Both the position numbers and the translations under genes were made by a program. Shown here piece by piece: positions 16,265 to 26,597 of a DNA stretch of 64,000 nt. The notes beneath the pieces were generated by a model, which saw nothing but the letters and a program-made list of their open reading frames with translations, did no database searches and had not been told where the DNA came from. This DNA comes from Bradyrhizobium zhengyangense (GTDB lineage: Bacteria; Pseudomonadota; Alphaproteobacteria; Rhizobiales; Xanthobacteraceae), in the NCBI RefSeq assembly GCF_022012435.1, contig NZ_JAKLUA010000002.1, positions 609,278-673,277 of the forward strand, written 5' to 3'. The stretch's first letter is position 1; every line of letters begins with the position of its first letter.

Positions 16265-18382
16265 CTAGACCAGCTCCCCGCCAACGAACAGCAGGAACGA
16301 CCGGCCCGGCACCTTGTAGACGCTGTCGAACTCGAACCGCGCGCCGGATGCGCCATCGGCGGCATTGGTGTCGAGCAGCAGTGACCAGCACGGTCCGGCC
16401 GTGGTGTGCGGCAGCTTGAAGTCGACCTCGCCCGCATAGCTGTTGAGGATGATGAGCACGCTGTCGTCCTCGCCATGGCGCGGGATGGCTGTTTTGCGCG
16501 CCCGGCCGTCGAGCATGGCGCCGAAGCATTTCAGCCAGCCGTTTTCCCATTCGTCGCTCGACATCTCGCTGCCATTGGCATTGACCCAGACGACGTCGCG
16601 GATGTCGAGCTGCGCGTCATGTGCGCCGGTGAGGAAGCGGCTGCGGCGCAGGATCGGATAGTCTCGTCTCAGCTGGATCACCCGCTTGGTGAAGTCGAGC
16701 AGCTTTTGCGCGTCCTCGCCCATGTTCCAGTCGAACCAGGAGATATCGCTGTCCTGGCAATAGGCGTTGTTGTTGCCCTGTTGGGTCCGGCCAAACTCGT
16801 CGCCGCCGAGCAGCATCGGCGTTCCCTGCGAGAGCAGCAGCGTTGCCAGCATGTTTCGCTTCTGCCGCTCGCGCAGCGCAATGACATCCTTGTTGTCGGT
16901 CGGGCCTTCGACGCCGCAGTTCCAGGAGCGGTTGCTGGAGTTGCCGTCGCGGTTGCCCTCGCCATTGGCTTCGTTGTGCTTGTCGTTGTAGCTCGCCCAA
17001 TCATTCAGCGTGAAGCCGTCATGAGCCGTGATGAAGTTGACGCTGGCCCATGAGCGCCGGCCGCCCCAGCGGCCGAAGATGTCGCCCGAGCCAAGCAGCC
17101 GCGAGGCCAGCGCGGACGGCGGCGCCTCGCCGCGCCAATAATCGCGTACCGTGTCGCGATATTTGTCGTTCCACTCGGCCCAGCCGGGCGGGAAGCCGCC
17201 GACCTGATAGCCGCCGGGTCCGCAGTCCCAGGGCTCGGCGATCAACTTGACGGTCGAGAGCAGCGGATCCTGATCCATCGCCTTCAGGAATCCGCTCTGC
17301 TCGTCGAAGCCGTAGACCTCGCGCGCGAGAATGGTGCCGAGATCGAAGCGGAAGCCGTCGATATGCATATGGCCGGCCCAGTAGCGCAAGCTGTCCATCA
17401 CCATCTGGATCACGCGCGGATGGGACAGGTTGACGGTGTTTCCGGTACCGGTGTCGTTGATGTAATAGCGCTTCAGGTCGGGCAGGAGGCGATAATAGCT
17501 CGCATTGTCGATGCCCTTGAAGGACAGCGTCGGCCCGAGCTCGTTGCCTTCGGCGGTGTGGTTGTAGACGACGTCGAGGAACACCTCGAGCCCGGCGCCG
17601 TGCAGCTTCGAGACCATCTCCTTGAACTCGCGCAGGCTGTTCGGCACGTCCGATGCATAGCGAGGGTCGGGCGCGAAGAAGCCGATGGTGTTGTAGCCCC
17701 AGTAATTGACCAGGTTCTTCTTCAGAAGATTGTCGTCGTTGATGAAGGAATGGACCGGCAGCAGCTCGATCGAGGTCACGCCGAGCGATGTTAGATGCGC
17801 GATCATTTCGGGCGCCGCGAAGCCGGCATAGGTGCCGCGCAGGTTTTCCGGCACGGCAGGATGCTTCTTGGTGAAACCCTTGACGTGGGTCTCGTAGACG
17901 ATGGTCTCGTCCCAATGAACGTTCTGACGGGCCGCCTCGGCCTGCCAGTCGAAATCAGGATCGACCACGACGCATTTCGGCATGAACGGCGCACTGTCGC
18001 GTTCGTCGAAGGTCGTGTCGTCGCCGGTCTCCATGATGTAGCCGAACACCGCCGGATTCCAGGTCAAGCTCCCGGCATGTGCGCGGGCATAGGGATCGAG
18101 CAGCAGCTTGTTGGGATTGAAGCGGTGACCGGCGTCGGGTTGATAGGGCCCATAGACGCGGTAGCCGTAAAAGGTGCCGGGGCCGACGCCGGCGATATAG
18201 CCGTGGAAGACCTGGTCGGTATATTCCGGCAGCTCGAAGCGATGCGTCTCGCGATCGCCGTCGTAGAAGCAGACTTCCACCTTGGTGGCGTTGGCTGAAA
18301 ACACCGCGAAATTGGTGCCGTTGCCGCTCCAATGGGCACCCAGCGGATAAGGCAGGCCTTCCTCGATGACGAAATCGGACAT
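16265..18382 (-). CDS. glgX: Glycogen debranching protein GlgX
   Basis: 705-residue isoamylase-type GH13 enzyme that hydrolyses alpha-1,6 branches of phosphorylase-limit glycogen. An N-terminal CBM48-type domain (YPLGAHWSGNGTNFAVFSA) precedes the barrel. Catalytic residues are visible: Asp nucleophile in GFRFDLGTILA, Glu acid in LIAEPWDCGPGGY and Asp in ITAHDGFTLNDW. Slightly longer than E. coli GlgX (657). GGGGGC precedes ATG 18382. No other glycogen gene is in the window. Confidence 0.93.
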   Translation of the reverse strand: MSDFVIEEGLPYPLGAHWSGNGTNFAVFSANATKVEVCFYDGDRETHRFELPEYTDQVFHGYIAGVGPGTFYGYRVYGPYQPDAGHRFNPNKLLLDPYARAHAGSLTWNPAVFGYIMETGDDTTFDERDSAPFMPKCVVVDPDFDWQAEAARQNVHWDETIVYETHVKGFTKKHPAVPENLRGTYAGFAAPEMIAHLTSLGVTSIELLPVHSFINDDNLLKKNLVNYWGYNTIGFFAPDPRYASDVPNSLREFKEMVSKLHGAGLEVFLDVVYNHTAEGNELGPTLSFKGIDNASYYRLLPDLKRYYINDTGTGNTVNLSHPRVIQMVMDSLRYWAGHMHIDGFRFDLGTILAREVYGFDEQSGFLKAMDQDPLLSTVKLIAEPWDCGPGGYQVGGFPPGWAEWNDKYRDTVRDYWRGEAPPSALASRLLGSGDIFGRWGGRRSWASVNFITAHDGFTLNDWASYNDKHNEANGEGNRDGNSSNRSWNCGVEGPTDNKDVIALRERQKRNMLATLLLSQGTPMLLGGDEFGRTQQGNNNAYCQDSDISWFDWNMGEDAQKLLDFTKRVIQLRRDYPILRRSRFLTGAHDAQLDIRDVVWVNANGSEMSSDEWENGWLKCFGAMLDGRARKTAIPRHGEDDSVLIILNSYAGEVDFKLPHTTAGPCWSLLLDTNAADGASGARFEFDSVYKVPGRSFLLFVGGELV

Positions 18383-18689
18383 TGAAGCCCCCAGCCAATA
18401 GCGACCGCCTCAGCAACGCCATTGGCTTCCGAATGTTTCAGGCGGCCGGCATATTCTGCCTGGTGCGTGCGTCAGTTCGATGAAGCGGAAGTACACCCGC
18501 GCGACGCTCGCTCCTTCCAGCCTCAAAACTGACGATCGACGACGCACCCTCGCGGTCTTGCCGCAGCCCGGGTGCAGAAGAAAATCCAACGTTCACAGCA
18601 AGCTGTAGCCGATCTGATGCACGTATGGGTAGAGTTATTTGATCGGCTCGGCTACGCTGTCGCTCCCATTTCATCCGGTCCCGATATTC
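18383..18689. other. Intergenic region, divergent promoters of glgX and rhomboid genes
   Basis: About 305 bases that must hold both promoters. An A/T-richer stretch near 18570-18650 is the likeliest promoter area. I see no clear operator, hairpin or small gene. Confidence 0.4.
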
Positions 18690-19772
18690 ATGCCATCGTT
18701 TCGTCCCGGCTTCTTCGAGGTCCCTCATGCGGCCGTCTACGCCCTCATGACCGTGACGGTGCTCGCGTCGGGGTTTTGCTTCATCCAGGCGGGCGGTCCG
18801 GCGGCGCCGGCGGAATTGCTGTATCGTTACGGCGGCATGTATTCGGGCGCCATCGCGCGGCATGAGTATTGGCGCCTGCTCGCCTATGGCTTCCTGCACG
18901 TCAATTTCGTCCACCTCACCATGAACATGCTGTGCCTGGTCCTGTGGGGCGGGCATCTCGAGCGGCGGATCGGACCGGCTTACTTCCTCATCATCTATCT
19001 CTGCGCGATGGTGTTCGGCGCGATCATCGGCAATGGTATCCATTCCACCCCTTATTTGACGGTCGGCGCGTCCGGCGCCACGTCGGGCATCCTGGGTGCG
19101 CTGCTTTGCCTGTGGATCCTCGGCAAGCTCGACGTCGGGTTCGACTTCTTCGCGATCAACATCGGATTGAACATCGCGTTTGCGCTCGGCAATTCGCGGA
19201 TCGACTGGGGGGTCCATCTCGGCGGGTTTGCGGCCGGACTGATCGCCTGCGCCGTGCTTGATATCATCGAGAAGGCGAACTCCTGGGCGCTTCGCTGCAA
19301 GTTTCCCGAAGCCGTGAAGGTCAATCTGACCCTGCTTGCCTGCGTTGCTGCGCTGTGGGCCTGGAGCGGCCAGGCTCAAGCCATCGCCGCCGCGCCCGGA
19401 TGGGGCCTGGTCATCATCATCGTGGTCGCATGTTGCGCCGTCGTGAAGATGGTTGATCTCGCACTCTCCATGAAGAAGGGTCTTGCGATCGTCGTGACGG
19501 TGTCGGCCGCAGCGAATGCTGTTGCTGTAATGCTTTCCGGTTGGGCGCTGGGATCGTCTTGCAGTCCGCGCTGGCCAACTGGATCAATTCCGCTCGATAA
19601 TTTTCTTGTCATATTCTGCCCAAATCCTGTTCTGATCTCGGGACTGGCCGCGATTGGCGTCGCCGCGCTGACGCTTTGGCTTTGCGCGAAGGAGATTTCG
19701 CGCGGGATCGAGGATGTCGGGTTTGTCGGCACGTCGCTGCGTGCCGAACGCAGCCGGCGTCATGGACTATGA
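18690..19772 (+). CDS. Rhomboid family intramembrane serine protease
   Basis: 360-residue polytopic membrane protein. The rhomboid core is present: HLTMNMLCLVLWGG (the conserved HxxxN in TM2), the nucleophile motif GASGATSG in TM4 and the catalytic His in WGVHLGGFAAG in TM6. Three or more further hydrophobic segments follow after about residue 215, which is longer than the usual six-TM core. ATG 18690 was chosen because the upstream in-frame ATG at 18639 adds residues with no rhomboid match. Followed closely by yccF in the same direction. Confidence 0.88.
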   Translation: MPSFRPGFFEVPHAAVYALMTVTVLASGFCFIQAGGPAAPAELLYRYGGMYSGAIARHEYWRLLAYGFLHVNFVHLTMNMLCLVLWGGHLERRIGPAYFLIIYLCAMVFGAIIGNGIHSTPYLTVGASGATSGILGALLCLWILGKLDVGFDFFAINIGLNIAFALGNSRIDWGVHLGGFAAGLIACAVLDIIEKANSWALRCKFPEAVKVNLTLLACVAALWAWSGQAQAIAAAPGWGLVIIIVVACCAVVKMVDLALSMKKGLAIVVTVSAAANAVAVMLSGWALGSSCSPRWPTGSIPLDNFLVIFCPNPVLISGLAAIGVAALTLWLCAKEISRGIEDVGFVGTSLRAERSRRHGL

Positions 19773-19821
19773 CCTCCGAGGTCGTGCTATATTGAGGGAT
19801 CATTGACCTCCGGATGATCCC

Positions 19822-20226
19822 ATGTCCCCAGTTTCCATCCTGCTCAACCTGATCTGGATTCTCATCGGCGGCGCCTGGATGGCGTTCGGCTGGCTGGTGG
19901 CTTCTGTCATCATGGCCATCACCATCATCGGGCTGCCCTGGGCGCGGGCGGCGTTCAACATCGCCATTTACACGCTGCTGCCGTTCGGCTCGCGCGCGGT
20001 CAGCCGTGACGAGGTCACCGGCATGAGCGATATCGGCACCGGCGCCCTCGGGATGATCGGCAACATCATCTGGCTCGTGCTGGCCGGCTGGTGGCTGGCG
20101 CTCGGCCACATCCTGACGGCCGTGCTCTTCGCCATCACCATTATCGGCATTCCCTTCGCATGGGCCCATCTGAAGCTCGCGGGGATCGCGCTCTGGCCGA
20201 TCGGCAAGGTGATCGTGCCGGCCTGA
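19822..20226 (+). CDS. yccF: YccF domain-containing inner membrane protein
   Basis: 134-residue membrane protein with the duplicated YccF pattern: NLIWILIGGAWMAFGWL and then NIIWLVLAGWWLALGH, each followed by an ITIIGLPWA or ITIIGIPFA segment. About four transmembrane stretches. Function unknown. It starts 49 bases after the rhomboid stop, with no clear terminator between them. Confidence 0.88.
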   Translation: MSPVSILLNLIWILIGGAWMAFGWLVASVIMAITIIGLPWARAAFNIAIYTLLPFGSRAVSRDEVTGMSDIGTGALGMIGNIIWLVLAGWWLALGHILTAVLFAITIIGIPFAWAHLKLAGIALWPIGKVIVPA

Positions 20227-20247
20227 CCCTGCCGGCGCTCTTGGCCC

Positions 20248-20269
20248 CGGCGCACGGCTGTGTGCGCCG
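20248..20269. terminator. Hairpin downstream of yccF
   Basis: CGGCGCAC and its complement GTGCGCCG around a six-base loop, 21 bases after the yccF stop and before the ppc promoter area. It lacks a T-run, so termination is only a guess. Confidence 0.35.
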
Positions 20270-20359
20270 CCCCCAACTTCATCTTGCACTGCGGCAGAAA
20301 AATATCGCACACTCGGTCCGCCGGGGAGCCATTGGGAGCTCTAGAAAAAGGAGCGAGCC

Positions 20360-23152
20360 ATGTCCCTCCAGACCGTACCATCCGACGCTGCCGATCTTCG
20401 CCCGAATCGGCCTGAGGACGTCCAGGCTCTGGAGGCGGATGCCCGGCTGCGCGACGACATTCGCTTGCTCGGGCGCATCCTGGGCGACACGGTGCGCGAC
20501 CAGGAGGGCGCTGATGTGTTCGACCTGGTCGAGCGCATCAGGCAGACCTCGATCCGGTTCCACCGCGACGAGGACCGGATTGCCCGCCGCGAGCTCGAGC
20601 AGATCCTCGACAGCATGTCGACCTCGGAGACGGTTCGGATCGTTCGCGCCTTCAGCTATTTCTCCCACCTTGCCAACATCGCCGAGGATCAGAACAACAT
20701 CCGCCAGATGCGCACCCGCAGCGCCGCCAACGGCTCCGGGGTGCTGGCGCAAACATTGGCCAACGCCAAGGCCGCCGGCATTGGCGCCGACGCGCTGCGC
20801 AGCTTCTTCAAGACCGCGCTCGTCAGCCCGGTGCTGACCGCGCATCCGACCGAAGTCCGCCGCAAGAGCACCATGGACCGCGAGATGGAGGTCGCTGCCT
20901 TGCTCGACCGCCGCGAGCGGGTTGCGCTGACCGCGGACGAGGCCGCCGCCAGCGACGAGCAGCTTCGCCGCGAGGTGCTGACGTTGTGGCAGACCAATCT
21001 GCTGCGCCGGACCAAGCTGACCGTGCTCGACGAGGTCGCCAACGGCCTGTCATTTTACGACTATACCTTCCTTCGCGAGGTGCCGCGGCTGGTGAACGCC
21101 CTGGAGGACCGGCTGGAGGAGGGTGGCGAGCAGGCTGCCAGCGAGCTCGCTTCGTTCCTGAGGATGGGAAGCTGGATCGGCGGCGACCGCGACGGCAATC
21201 CCTTCGTCACCGCCGACGTGATGCGCGGCACGCTGCGGCTGCAGTCGAGCCGGGTGATGCAGTTCTATTTGAACGAGCTCCACGTGCTCGGCTCGGAATT
21301 GTCGATCGCGGCCCATCTCGCCGATGTCTCCGAGGAGCTGCGCACGCTCGCGGAGCGCTCGCCCGATACCTCGCCGCACCGGAGCGGCGAGCCCTATCGC
21401 CTCGCGGTATCAGGCATCTATGCGCGCCTGACCGCGACGGCCGAAAAGCTCGAGGTCGAAATCACCCGCCGGCCGGTCGGCAAGGGCGCGCCTTATCAGA
21501 GTGTCAAGGAGCTGCAGGTCGATCTCGACGTGCTGCATCGCTCGCTGATCTCCAACAACGCCCGCGTCATCGCGCGGGGCCGGCTGCGGGTGCTGCGGCG
21601 CGCGGTGGATTGCTTCGGCTTCCACCTGGCGCGGCTCGACATCCGCCAGAACTCGGCGGTGCACGAACGTACCATCGCCGAGCTGATGGACGCAGCCAAC
21701 CCCGGCATGTCCTATCTCGCGCTCGGCGAGGAGGCTCGCATCTCGCTCCTCACCAACGAATTGCGCTCGACGCGCGCGCTGGTGTCGCCCTTCGTCAAGT
21801 ACAGCGACGAGACCATGGGCGAGCTCAACGTCTTCCATGCGGCCGCAGAAGCGCATGCGAAGTTCGGATCGGACGCCATTCCCCAATGCATCATTTCGAT
21901 GTGCAAGGGCATGTCTGATATGCTCGAGGTCGCGGTGCTGCTCAAGGAGGTCGGCCTCGTCCATCCCTCCGGGCGCAGCGCCATCAACATCGTGCCCTTG
22001 TTCGAGACCATCGAGGATTTGCAGGCCTCTTCCGGCATCATGGATCGCATGTTGTCGCTGCACGATTACCGCCGCCTCGTCGACAGCCGCGGCAGCGTGC
22101 AGGAGGTCATGCTCGGCTATTCCGACAGCAACAAGGATGGCGGCTTCGTCACCTCGGGCTGGGAGCTCTACAAGGCCGAGATCGGACTCGTCGACGTGTT
22201 CGAGCGTCATCATGTGCGGCTGCGCCTTTTCCACGGCCGCGGCGGCTCGGTCGGCCGCGGCGGCGGACCGAGCTATGACGCCATCGTCGCTCAGCCGGGC
22301 GGCGCCGTGAACGGCCAGATTCGTATCACCGAACAGGGCGAGATCATCTCGTCGAAATATTCCAACGCCGAAGTCGGCCGCAACAATCTCGAGGTCCTGG
22401 CTGCGGCGACGCTGGACGCGAGCTTGTTGCGGCCGCGCGAGAGCGCGCCGCGCCGCGAATATCTGATCGCGATGGACGAGCTTTCAAATCTCGCCTTCAA
22501 GGCCTATCGCGGCCTCGTCTACGAGACCGAGGGCTTCGTCGATTACTTCTGGTCCTCTACCGTGATCAACGAGATCGCGACACTGAACATCGGCAGCCGT
22601 CCGGCCTCGCGCAAAAAGACCCGCGCGATCGAGGATTTGCGCGCGATCCCCTGGGTGTTCTCGTGGGCGCAGTGCCGCCTGATGCTGCCCGGCTGGTACG
22701 GCTTCGGCAGTGCGGTCGAGCAGTGGATTGCCGAGCATCCCGACAAGGGCATGCCGTTCCTGAAAGAGCTCTACAAGGAATGGCCGTTCTTCCGCATGCT
22801 GCTGTCGAACATGGACATGGTGCTGGCAAAAAGCTCGATCGCGATCGCCTCGCGCTATGCCGAGCTCGTGCCTGATGAGGCGTTGCGCGAAAAAATCTTC
22901 GGCCGTATCCGTCGCGAATGGCATTCCTGCATCGAGACGCTTTTGGACATCATGGGACAGGATCGCCTGCTGCAGGGCAACCCGCTGCTCGAACGCTCGG
23001 TGCGCCACCGCTTCCCCTATCTCGATCCCCTCAACCACGTGCAGGTCGAGCTCTTGCGGGAGCACCGTGCCCAGAATCCGGACGAGCAGGTGCTGCGCGG
23101 GATTCAGCTGACGATCAACGGCATCTCCGCGGGGTTGCGGAATACGGGCTAA
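20360..23152 (+). CDS. ppc: Phosphoenolpyruvate carboxylase
   Basis: 930-residue enzyme that carboxylates PEP to oxaloacetate, the main anaplerotic step. Catalytic segments are all present: [12 protein letters not shown] with the essential His (about residue 160), [14 protein letters not shown], the glycine-rich [14 protein letters not shown] loop and the C-terminal RNTG. Length is normal. AAAAAGGAGCGAGCC precedes ATG 20360, a strong ribosome binding site. Stands alone. Confidence 0.96.
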   Translation: MSLQTVPSDAADLRPNRPEDVQALEADARLRDDIRLLGRILGDTVRDQEGADVFDLVERIRQTSIRFHRDEDRIARRELEQILDSMSTSETVRIVRAFSYFSHLANIAEDQNNIRQMRTRSAANGSGVLAQTLANAKAAGIGADALRSFFKTALVSPVLTAHPTEVRRKSTMDREMEVAALLDRRERVALTADEAAASDEQLRREVLTLWQTNLLRRTKLTVLDEVANGLSFYDYTFLREVPRLVNALEDRLEEGGEQAASELASFLRMGSWIGGDRDGNPFVTADVMRGTLRLQSSRVMQFYLNELHVLGSELSIAAHLADVSEELRTLAERSPDTSPHRSGEPYRLAVSGIYARLTATAEKLEVEITRRPVGKGAPYQSVKELQVDLDVLHRSLISNNARVIARGRLRVLRRAVDCFGFHLARLDIRQNSAVHERTIAELMDAANPGMSYLALGEEARISLLTNELRSTRALVSPFVKYSDETMGELNVFHAAAEAHAKFGSDAIPQCIISMCKGMSDMLEVAVLLKEVGLVHPSGRSAINIVPLFETIEDLQASSGIMDRMLSLHDYRRLVDSRGSVQEVMLGYSDSNKDGGFVTSGWELYKAEIGLVDVFERHHVRLRLFHGRGGSVGRGGGPSYDAIVAQPGGAVNGQIRITEQGEIISSKYSNAEVGRNNLEVLAAATLDASLLRPRESAPRREYLIAMDELSNLAFKAYRGLVYETEGFVDYFWSSTVINEIATLNIGSRPASRKKTRAIEDLRAIPWVFSWAQCRLMLPGWYGFGSAVEQWIAEHPDKGMPFLKELYKEWPFFRMLLSNMDMVLAKSSIAIASRYAELVPDEALREKIFGRIRREWHSCIETLLDIMGQDRLLQGNPLLERSVRHRFPYLDPLNHVQVELLREHRAQNPDEQVLRGIQLTINGISAGLRNTG

Positions 23153-23178
23153 GACGACGTCGCGACTGCACACTCAGT

Positions 23179-23264
23179 CGTCATGCCCGGGCTTGTCCCG
23201 GGCATCCACATTCTTGGTGCAGCATCGAAGATCGTGGACGGCCGGGACAAGCCCGGCCGTGACG
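23179..23264. repeat. Dispersed palindrome, CGTCATGCCCGGGC family
   Basis: Ends read CGTCATGCCCGGGCTTGTCC and GGGACAAGCCCGGCCGTGACG in two parts, with an imperfect inner pair. It lies between the convergent ppc and SMP-30 genes and may help terminate both. Confidence 0.8.
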
Positions 23265-23288
23265 CGTGGTGAGGGCGCGGCATATCTC

Positions 23289-24407
23289 TCAACAGAAATG
23301 CGCCCCCTGCGTCTCCACATAGACCGAATACAGCGACTGGCTCGCGGTCATGAACAGGCGATTGCGCTTTTTGCCTCCGAAGCAGAGATTGGCGCAGGTC
23401 TCGGGCAGGAGGATCTGACCGATGCGCGCGCCGTCGGTCGGCGCGAACACTTGCACGCCATCATAGCCCGGTCCGACCCAGCCGGCCCCGACCCAGATAT
23501 TGCCTTCGGTGTCGACGCGCATCCCGTCGGGAAAGCCTGACTTGCCGTCGAGCTTCATGTCGATCAGCCGCTTCGGGTTCGATAGCTTCTGGCCGTCGAG
23601 GTCGTAGGACCACACCACGTTTTCCGCCTGCGGATAATGCGTGATGCCGGTGTCGCAGACATAGACTTTCTTGTAGTCGTGCGAGAAGGCGATGCCGTTC
23701 GGCTTGAACGGCTCGTCCGCAACCTTCGTCAACTGCCCGGACTGCGCGTCGAGGCGATAGACCGCCTCTTTCTGATAGGGCTGCAGCGAGCCGGTATTGG
23801 CGAGCTTGCCCTCGTAGATGCTGATCGCGCCGTAGCCGGGATCGGTGAACCAGATCGACTTGTCGTTGGGATGCACGACCATATCGTTCGGCCCGTTGAG
23901 CGGCTTGCCATTGGCCTGCTCGGCCAGCGCCGTCACCGAACCGTCATGCTCGTAGCGGACGAGGCGGGTGCGCTCGGCGCTGATCTGGCGTCCCTCGGTG
24001 TCGAACGAATTGCCGTTGGCCTCGTTCGACGGCTTGTGGAACTGCTCGGAGATGTGGCCGTCGTCGTCGAGATAACGGAGCTGCCGGTTGGCCGGGATAT
24101 CGCTCCAGACGAGATATTGTCCGTGCGCGTTCCACGCCGGTCCTTCCGCCCACAGGCAGCCGGTGTAAAGCCGCTTGATCGAGGTGTTGCCGACCTTGGC
24201 CTTGAAACGCTTGGGATCGATGACGATGATGTCTGGGTCGGGGTAGCGCTGCGGCTCGGCATTGGCGCCGTAGTCGCGGGCGTCGGCGTTCGAAGCGAGG
24301 AGGGCGGATGCGGCGACGGTCGCGGCGCCCTTGAGAAGCGTGCGGCGGCCGAGGCCGCTGCGCTCGCCTGCAGTGGTGTCGTCGAAGTTGGTCAATATTC
24401 TTGTCAT
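23289..24407 (-). CDS. SMP-30/gluconolactonase family protein, Tat-exported
   Basis: 372-residue six-bladed beta-propeller lactonase of the SMP-30/gluconolactonase family, which hydrolyses sugar lactones with a divalent metal. Metal-site and family motifs: CLWAEGPAWNAHGQYLVWSD, GPNDMVVHPN, FKPNGIAFSHD and GFPDGMRVDTEGNIWVG. The N-terminus has a twin-arginine signal (GRRTLLKGAATVAASALL, then ADA), so it folds in the cytoplasm and acts in the periplasm. ATG 24407 has GGGAGGAAACC just upstream; the longer frame was rejected. Confidence 0.88.
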   Translation of the reverse strand: MTRILTNFDDTTAGERSGLGRRTLLKGAATVAASALLASNADARDYGANAEPQRYPDPDIIVIDPKRFKAKVGNTSIKRLYTGCLWAEGPAWNAHGQYLVWSDIPANRQLRYLDDDGHISEQFHKPSNEANGNSFDTEGRQISAERTRLVRYEHDGSVTALAEQANGKPLNGPNDMVVHPNDKSIWFTDPGYGAISIYEGKLANTGSLQPYQKEAVYRLDAQSGQLTKVADEPFKPNGIAFSHDYKKVYVCDTGITHYPQAENVVWSYDLDGQKLSNPKRLIDMKLDGKSGFPDGMRVDTEGNIWVGAGWVGPGYDGVQVFAPTDGARIGQILLPETCANLCFGGKKRNRLFMTASQSLYSVYVETQGAHFC

Positions 24408-24534
24408 GGTTTCCTCCCAAGTTTTTTGTTGGGAGGACATCATTCGCCTTCATTCAGGCTGAAGCCGGGCGATCTCTGGACAAGACAACCAGAGATCGCA
24501 GCACCGTGACGCCGGAATTGTGGCTACATGATCC

Positions 24535-25449
24535 CTAAACCGGATCCCACGGGAAGATGTCAGCCGAGCGATCCAGCTTGTAGAACGAGCCCTTTAGCGC
24601 CGGCATGCCGTGTTCCGCGATCGACTGCGGCGTCCAGCCCTCGCTGCGATGGACCGAACGCAACGGGCGGTTCTGGCTGAACAGGAACAGCTCGTTCATG
24701 CGTGCGCCGAAAATCTGTCCGGTGACGTCCTTGGCGGCATCGGAGAGCAGATAGGCGCAGATCGGCGCGATCTTCTCGGGGCCCATCTGCTTGATCTTCT
24801 CGACGCGCGCCTTCTCGGCTTCGGTCTCGGTCGGGATGGTGCCGATCATGCGGGTCCAGGCGAACGGCGACACGCAGTTGGAGCGCACGTTGAAGCGGCT
24901 CATGTCGAGCGCGATCGACTTGGAAAGCCCGATGACGCCGAGCTTGGCGGCAGCATAATTGGCCTGGCCGAAATTGCCGATCAGGCCGGAGGTCGAGGTG
25001 AAGTGCACGAAGGAGCCGCTCTCCTGCTCGCGGAAGATGCGCGCGGCGGCGTGGCTGACATAGAACGAGCCCATCAGATGCACCTTGATGACCGCCTCGA
25101 ACGCTTCCACGCTCATCTTGTGGAAGATCATGTCGCGCAGGATGCCGGCATTGTTGACGACACCATCCAGCCTGCCGAAGGCATCGGTCGCGGTCTTCAC
25201 GATCTTGCTGGCGGGGATCGCTTCCGCGACCGACTCGAAATTGGCGACCGCCGTGCCGCCACGCTTTTTGATCTCCTCGACCACTTCCTCGGCGGGCGAA
25301 GCGCTCGAGCCGGCGCCGTCAGCGGCCCCGCCGGGATCGTTGACGACGACCTTGGCGCCCTCAGCCGCACAGAGCAGCGCGATCTCGCGCCCGATGCCGC
25401 GCCCAGCGCCGGTGACGATGATGACCTTGTCCTGCAGTGATTTGCTCAT
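24535..25449 (-). CDS. SDR family oxidoreductase with C-terminal extension
   Basis: 304-residue SDR with TGAGRGIGREIALL at the N-terminus, NNAGILRD, a Ser in TSTSGL and the catalytic YAAAKLGVIG. The C-terminal 50 residues extend beyond the classical fold, as in the MFE-2-type hydroxyacyl-CoA dehydrogenases, so a 3-hydroxyacyl-CoA substrate is plausible. ATG 25449 (MSKSLQDK) lies five bases after the stop of the thiolase-like gene, so it is the last gene of a three-gene operon with it and the Zn-ribbon protein. Confidence 0.86.
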   Translation of the reverse strand: MSKSLQDKVIIVTGAGRGIGREIALLCAAEGAKVVVNDPGGAADGAGSSASPAEEVVEEIKKRGGTAVANFESVAEAIPASKIVKTATDAFGRLDGVVNNAGILRDMIFHKMSVEAFEAVIKVHLMGSFYVSHAAARIFREQESGSFVHFTSTSGLIGNFGQANYAAAKLGVIGLSKSIALDMSRFNVRSNCVSPFAWTRMIGTIPTETEAEKARVEKIKQMGPEKIAPICAYLLSDAAKDVTGQIFGARMNELFLFSQNRPLRSVHRSEGWTPQSIAEHGMPALKGSFYKLDRSADIFPWDPV

Positions 25450-25454
25450 GTGGG

Positions 25455-26594
25455 TTACCTCTCGTTCGTAAACACGATCGTGCCTGACGCGGCGAACATG
25501 CCGCCGACGCCGTGGCACACTGAAATCTTCGCATTCGGTACCTGCGCCGGCGCGATGCCTCGCATCTGGCGCACGCTCTCCTGGAGCGCGTACATGCCGT
25601 ACATGCCCGAATGCATGTAGGAGAGGCCGCCGCCATTGGTGTTGAGCGGCAGCCTGGCCCCGGGGCGTGTGTTGCCGTCCGCAATGAATTTGCCGGTTTC
25701 CTCATGCGGCATGAACCCGAGATCGCCGAGGCCGAACAGCGGCAGATGCGCAAAGGCATCGTAGATCATGAGGTGATCGACGTCCTTGTGGGCGATGCCG
25801 GCTTCCTTGAACGCGAGCGGCCCCGCGGTCTTGAACGCGCGCGAGGAGTTGAACGTTTCCATCTGGCTGACCATTGGCGTTTCCACGCTCTCGCCGGTGC
25901 CCATAATATAAACCGGCTTGCGCGGAAAATCCCTGGCGCGGTCGGCCGAGGTGAGGATCAGCGCGCCGCCGCCGTCAGTGACGAGGCAGCACTGCAGAAG
26001 GCGGAACGGATAGGCGATCATGCGTGAATTGAGCACGTCGGCGACCGTGATCGGATCCTTCATCATCGCACGCGGATTCTTGGCCGCCCATTCGCGCTGC
26101 ACGACGGCGACCGACGCAAGCTGTTCATGCGTGATGCCGTAGGTCTTCATGAAACGCAGCACGGGAATCGGGAACATGCTGGGCGGGCCGTAGACGCCAT
26201 AGGGTGCCTCGAACTGGCCCTGCAGACTGTCGGCGGGGATCGAGCGCGGCGCCTTGCCGATCATCGATTTGCCGCTCTCGGCATGCGTGATCAGCACCGT
26301 CTTGCAAAGACCAGCCTCGATCGCCGCGGCCGCATGGCGGACGTGCAGCATGAACGAGCAGCCGCCGACGGACGTGCCGTCCACCCAGGTCGGCTTGATG
26401 CCGAGATAGTGGCAGACCTGCTGCGGCGTTTCGACTGCGGTGGCAAAGCCGTCGATGTCGGAGAGCTTCAGACCGGCATCGGCGATCGCATTGAGCGCTG
26501 CATCCGCGTGGAGCTGGAGCTGCGACATGTTGGGAATAACGCCGAGCTCGGTGGTCTCGGCCGCGCCGACGACGGCAACGTGGTTCTTGCGCAT
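25455..26594 (-). CDS. Thiolase family protein (SCP2/acetyl-CoA acetyltransferase-like)
   Basis: 379-residue non-canonical thiolase of the SCP-x group. GGCSFMLHVRHAAAA holds the putative nucleophilic Cys, and the C-terminal CHGVGGMFAASGTIVF carries the glycine-rich loop. Family members paired with a small OB-fold/Zn-ribbon protein (the next gene upstream, three bases away) form complexes that cleave or condense acyl-CoAs, for example in side-chain degradation of steroids or other branched acids. The substrate here is unknown. Confidence 0.87.
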   Translation of the reverse strand: MRKNHVAVVGAAETTELGVIPNMSQLQLHADAALNAIADAGLKLSDIDGFATAVETPQQVCHYLGIKPTWVDGTSVGGCSFMLHVRHAAAAIEAGLCKTVLITHAESGKSMIGKAPRSIPADSLQGQFEAPYGVYGPPSMFPIPVLRFMKTYGITHEQLASVAVVQREWAAKNPRAMMKDPITVADVLNSRMIAYPFRLLQCCLVTDGGGALILTSADRARDFPRKPVYIMGTGESVETPMVSQMETFNSSRAFKTAGPLAFKEAGIAHKDVDHLMIYDAFAHLPLFGLGDLGFMPHEETGKFIADGNTRPGARLPLNTNGGGLSYMHSGMYGMYALQESVRQMRGIAPAQVPNAKISVCHGVGGMFAASGTIVFTNER

Positions 26595-26597
26595 GGC

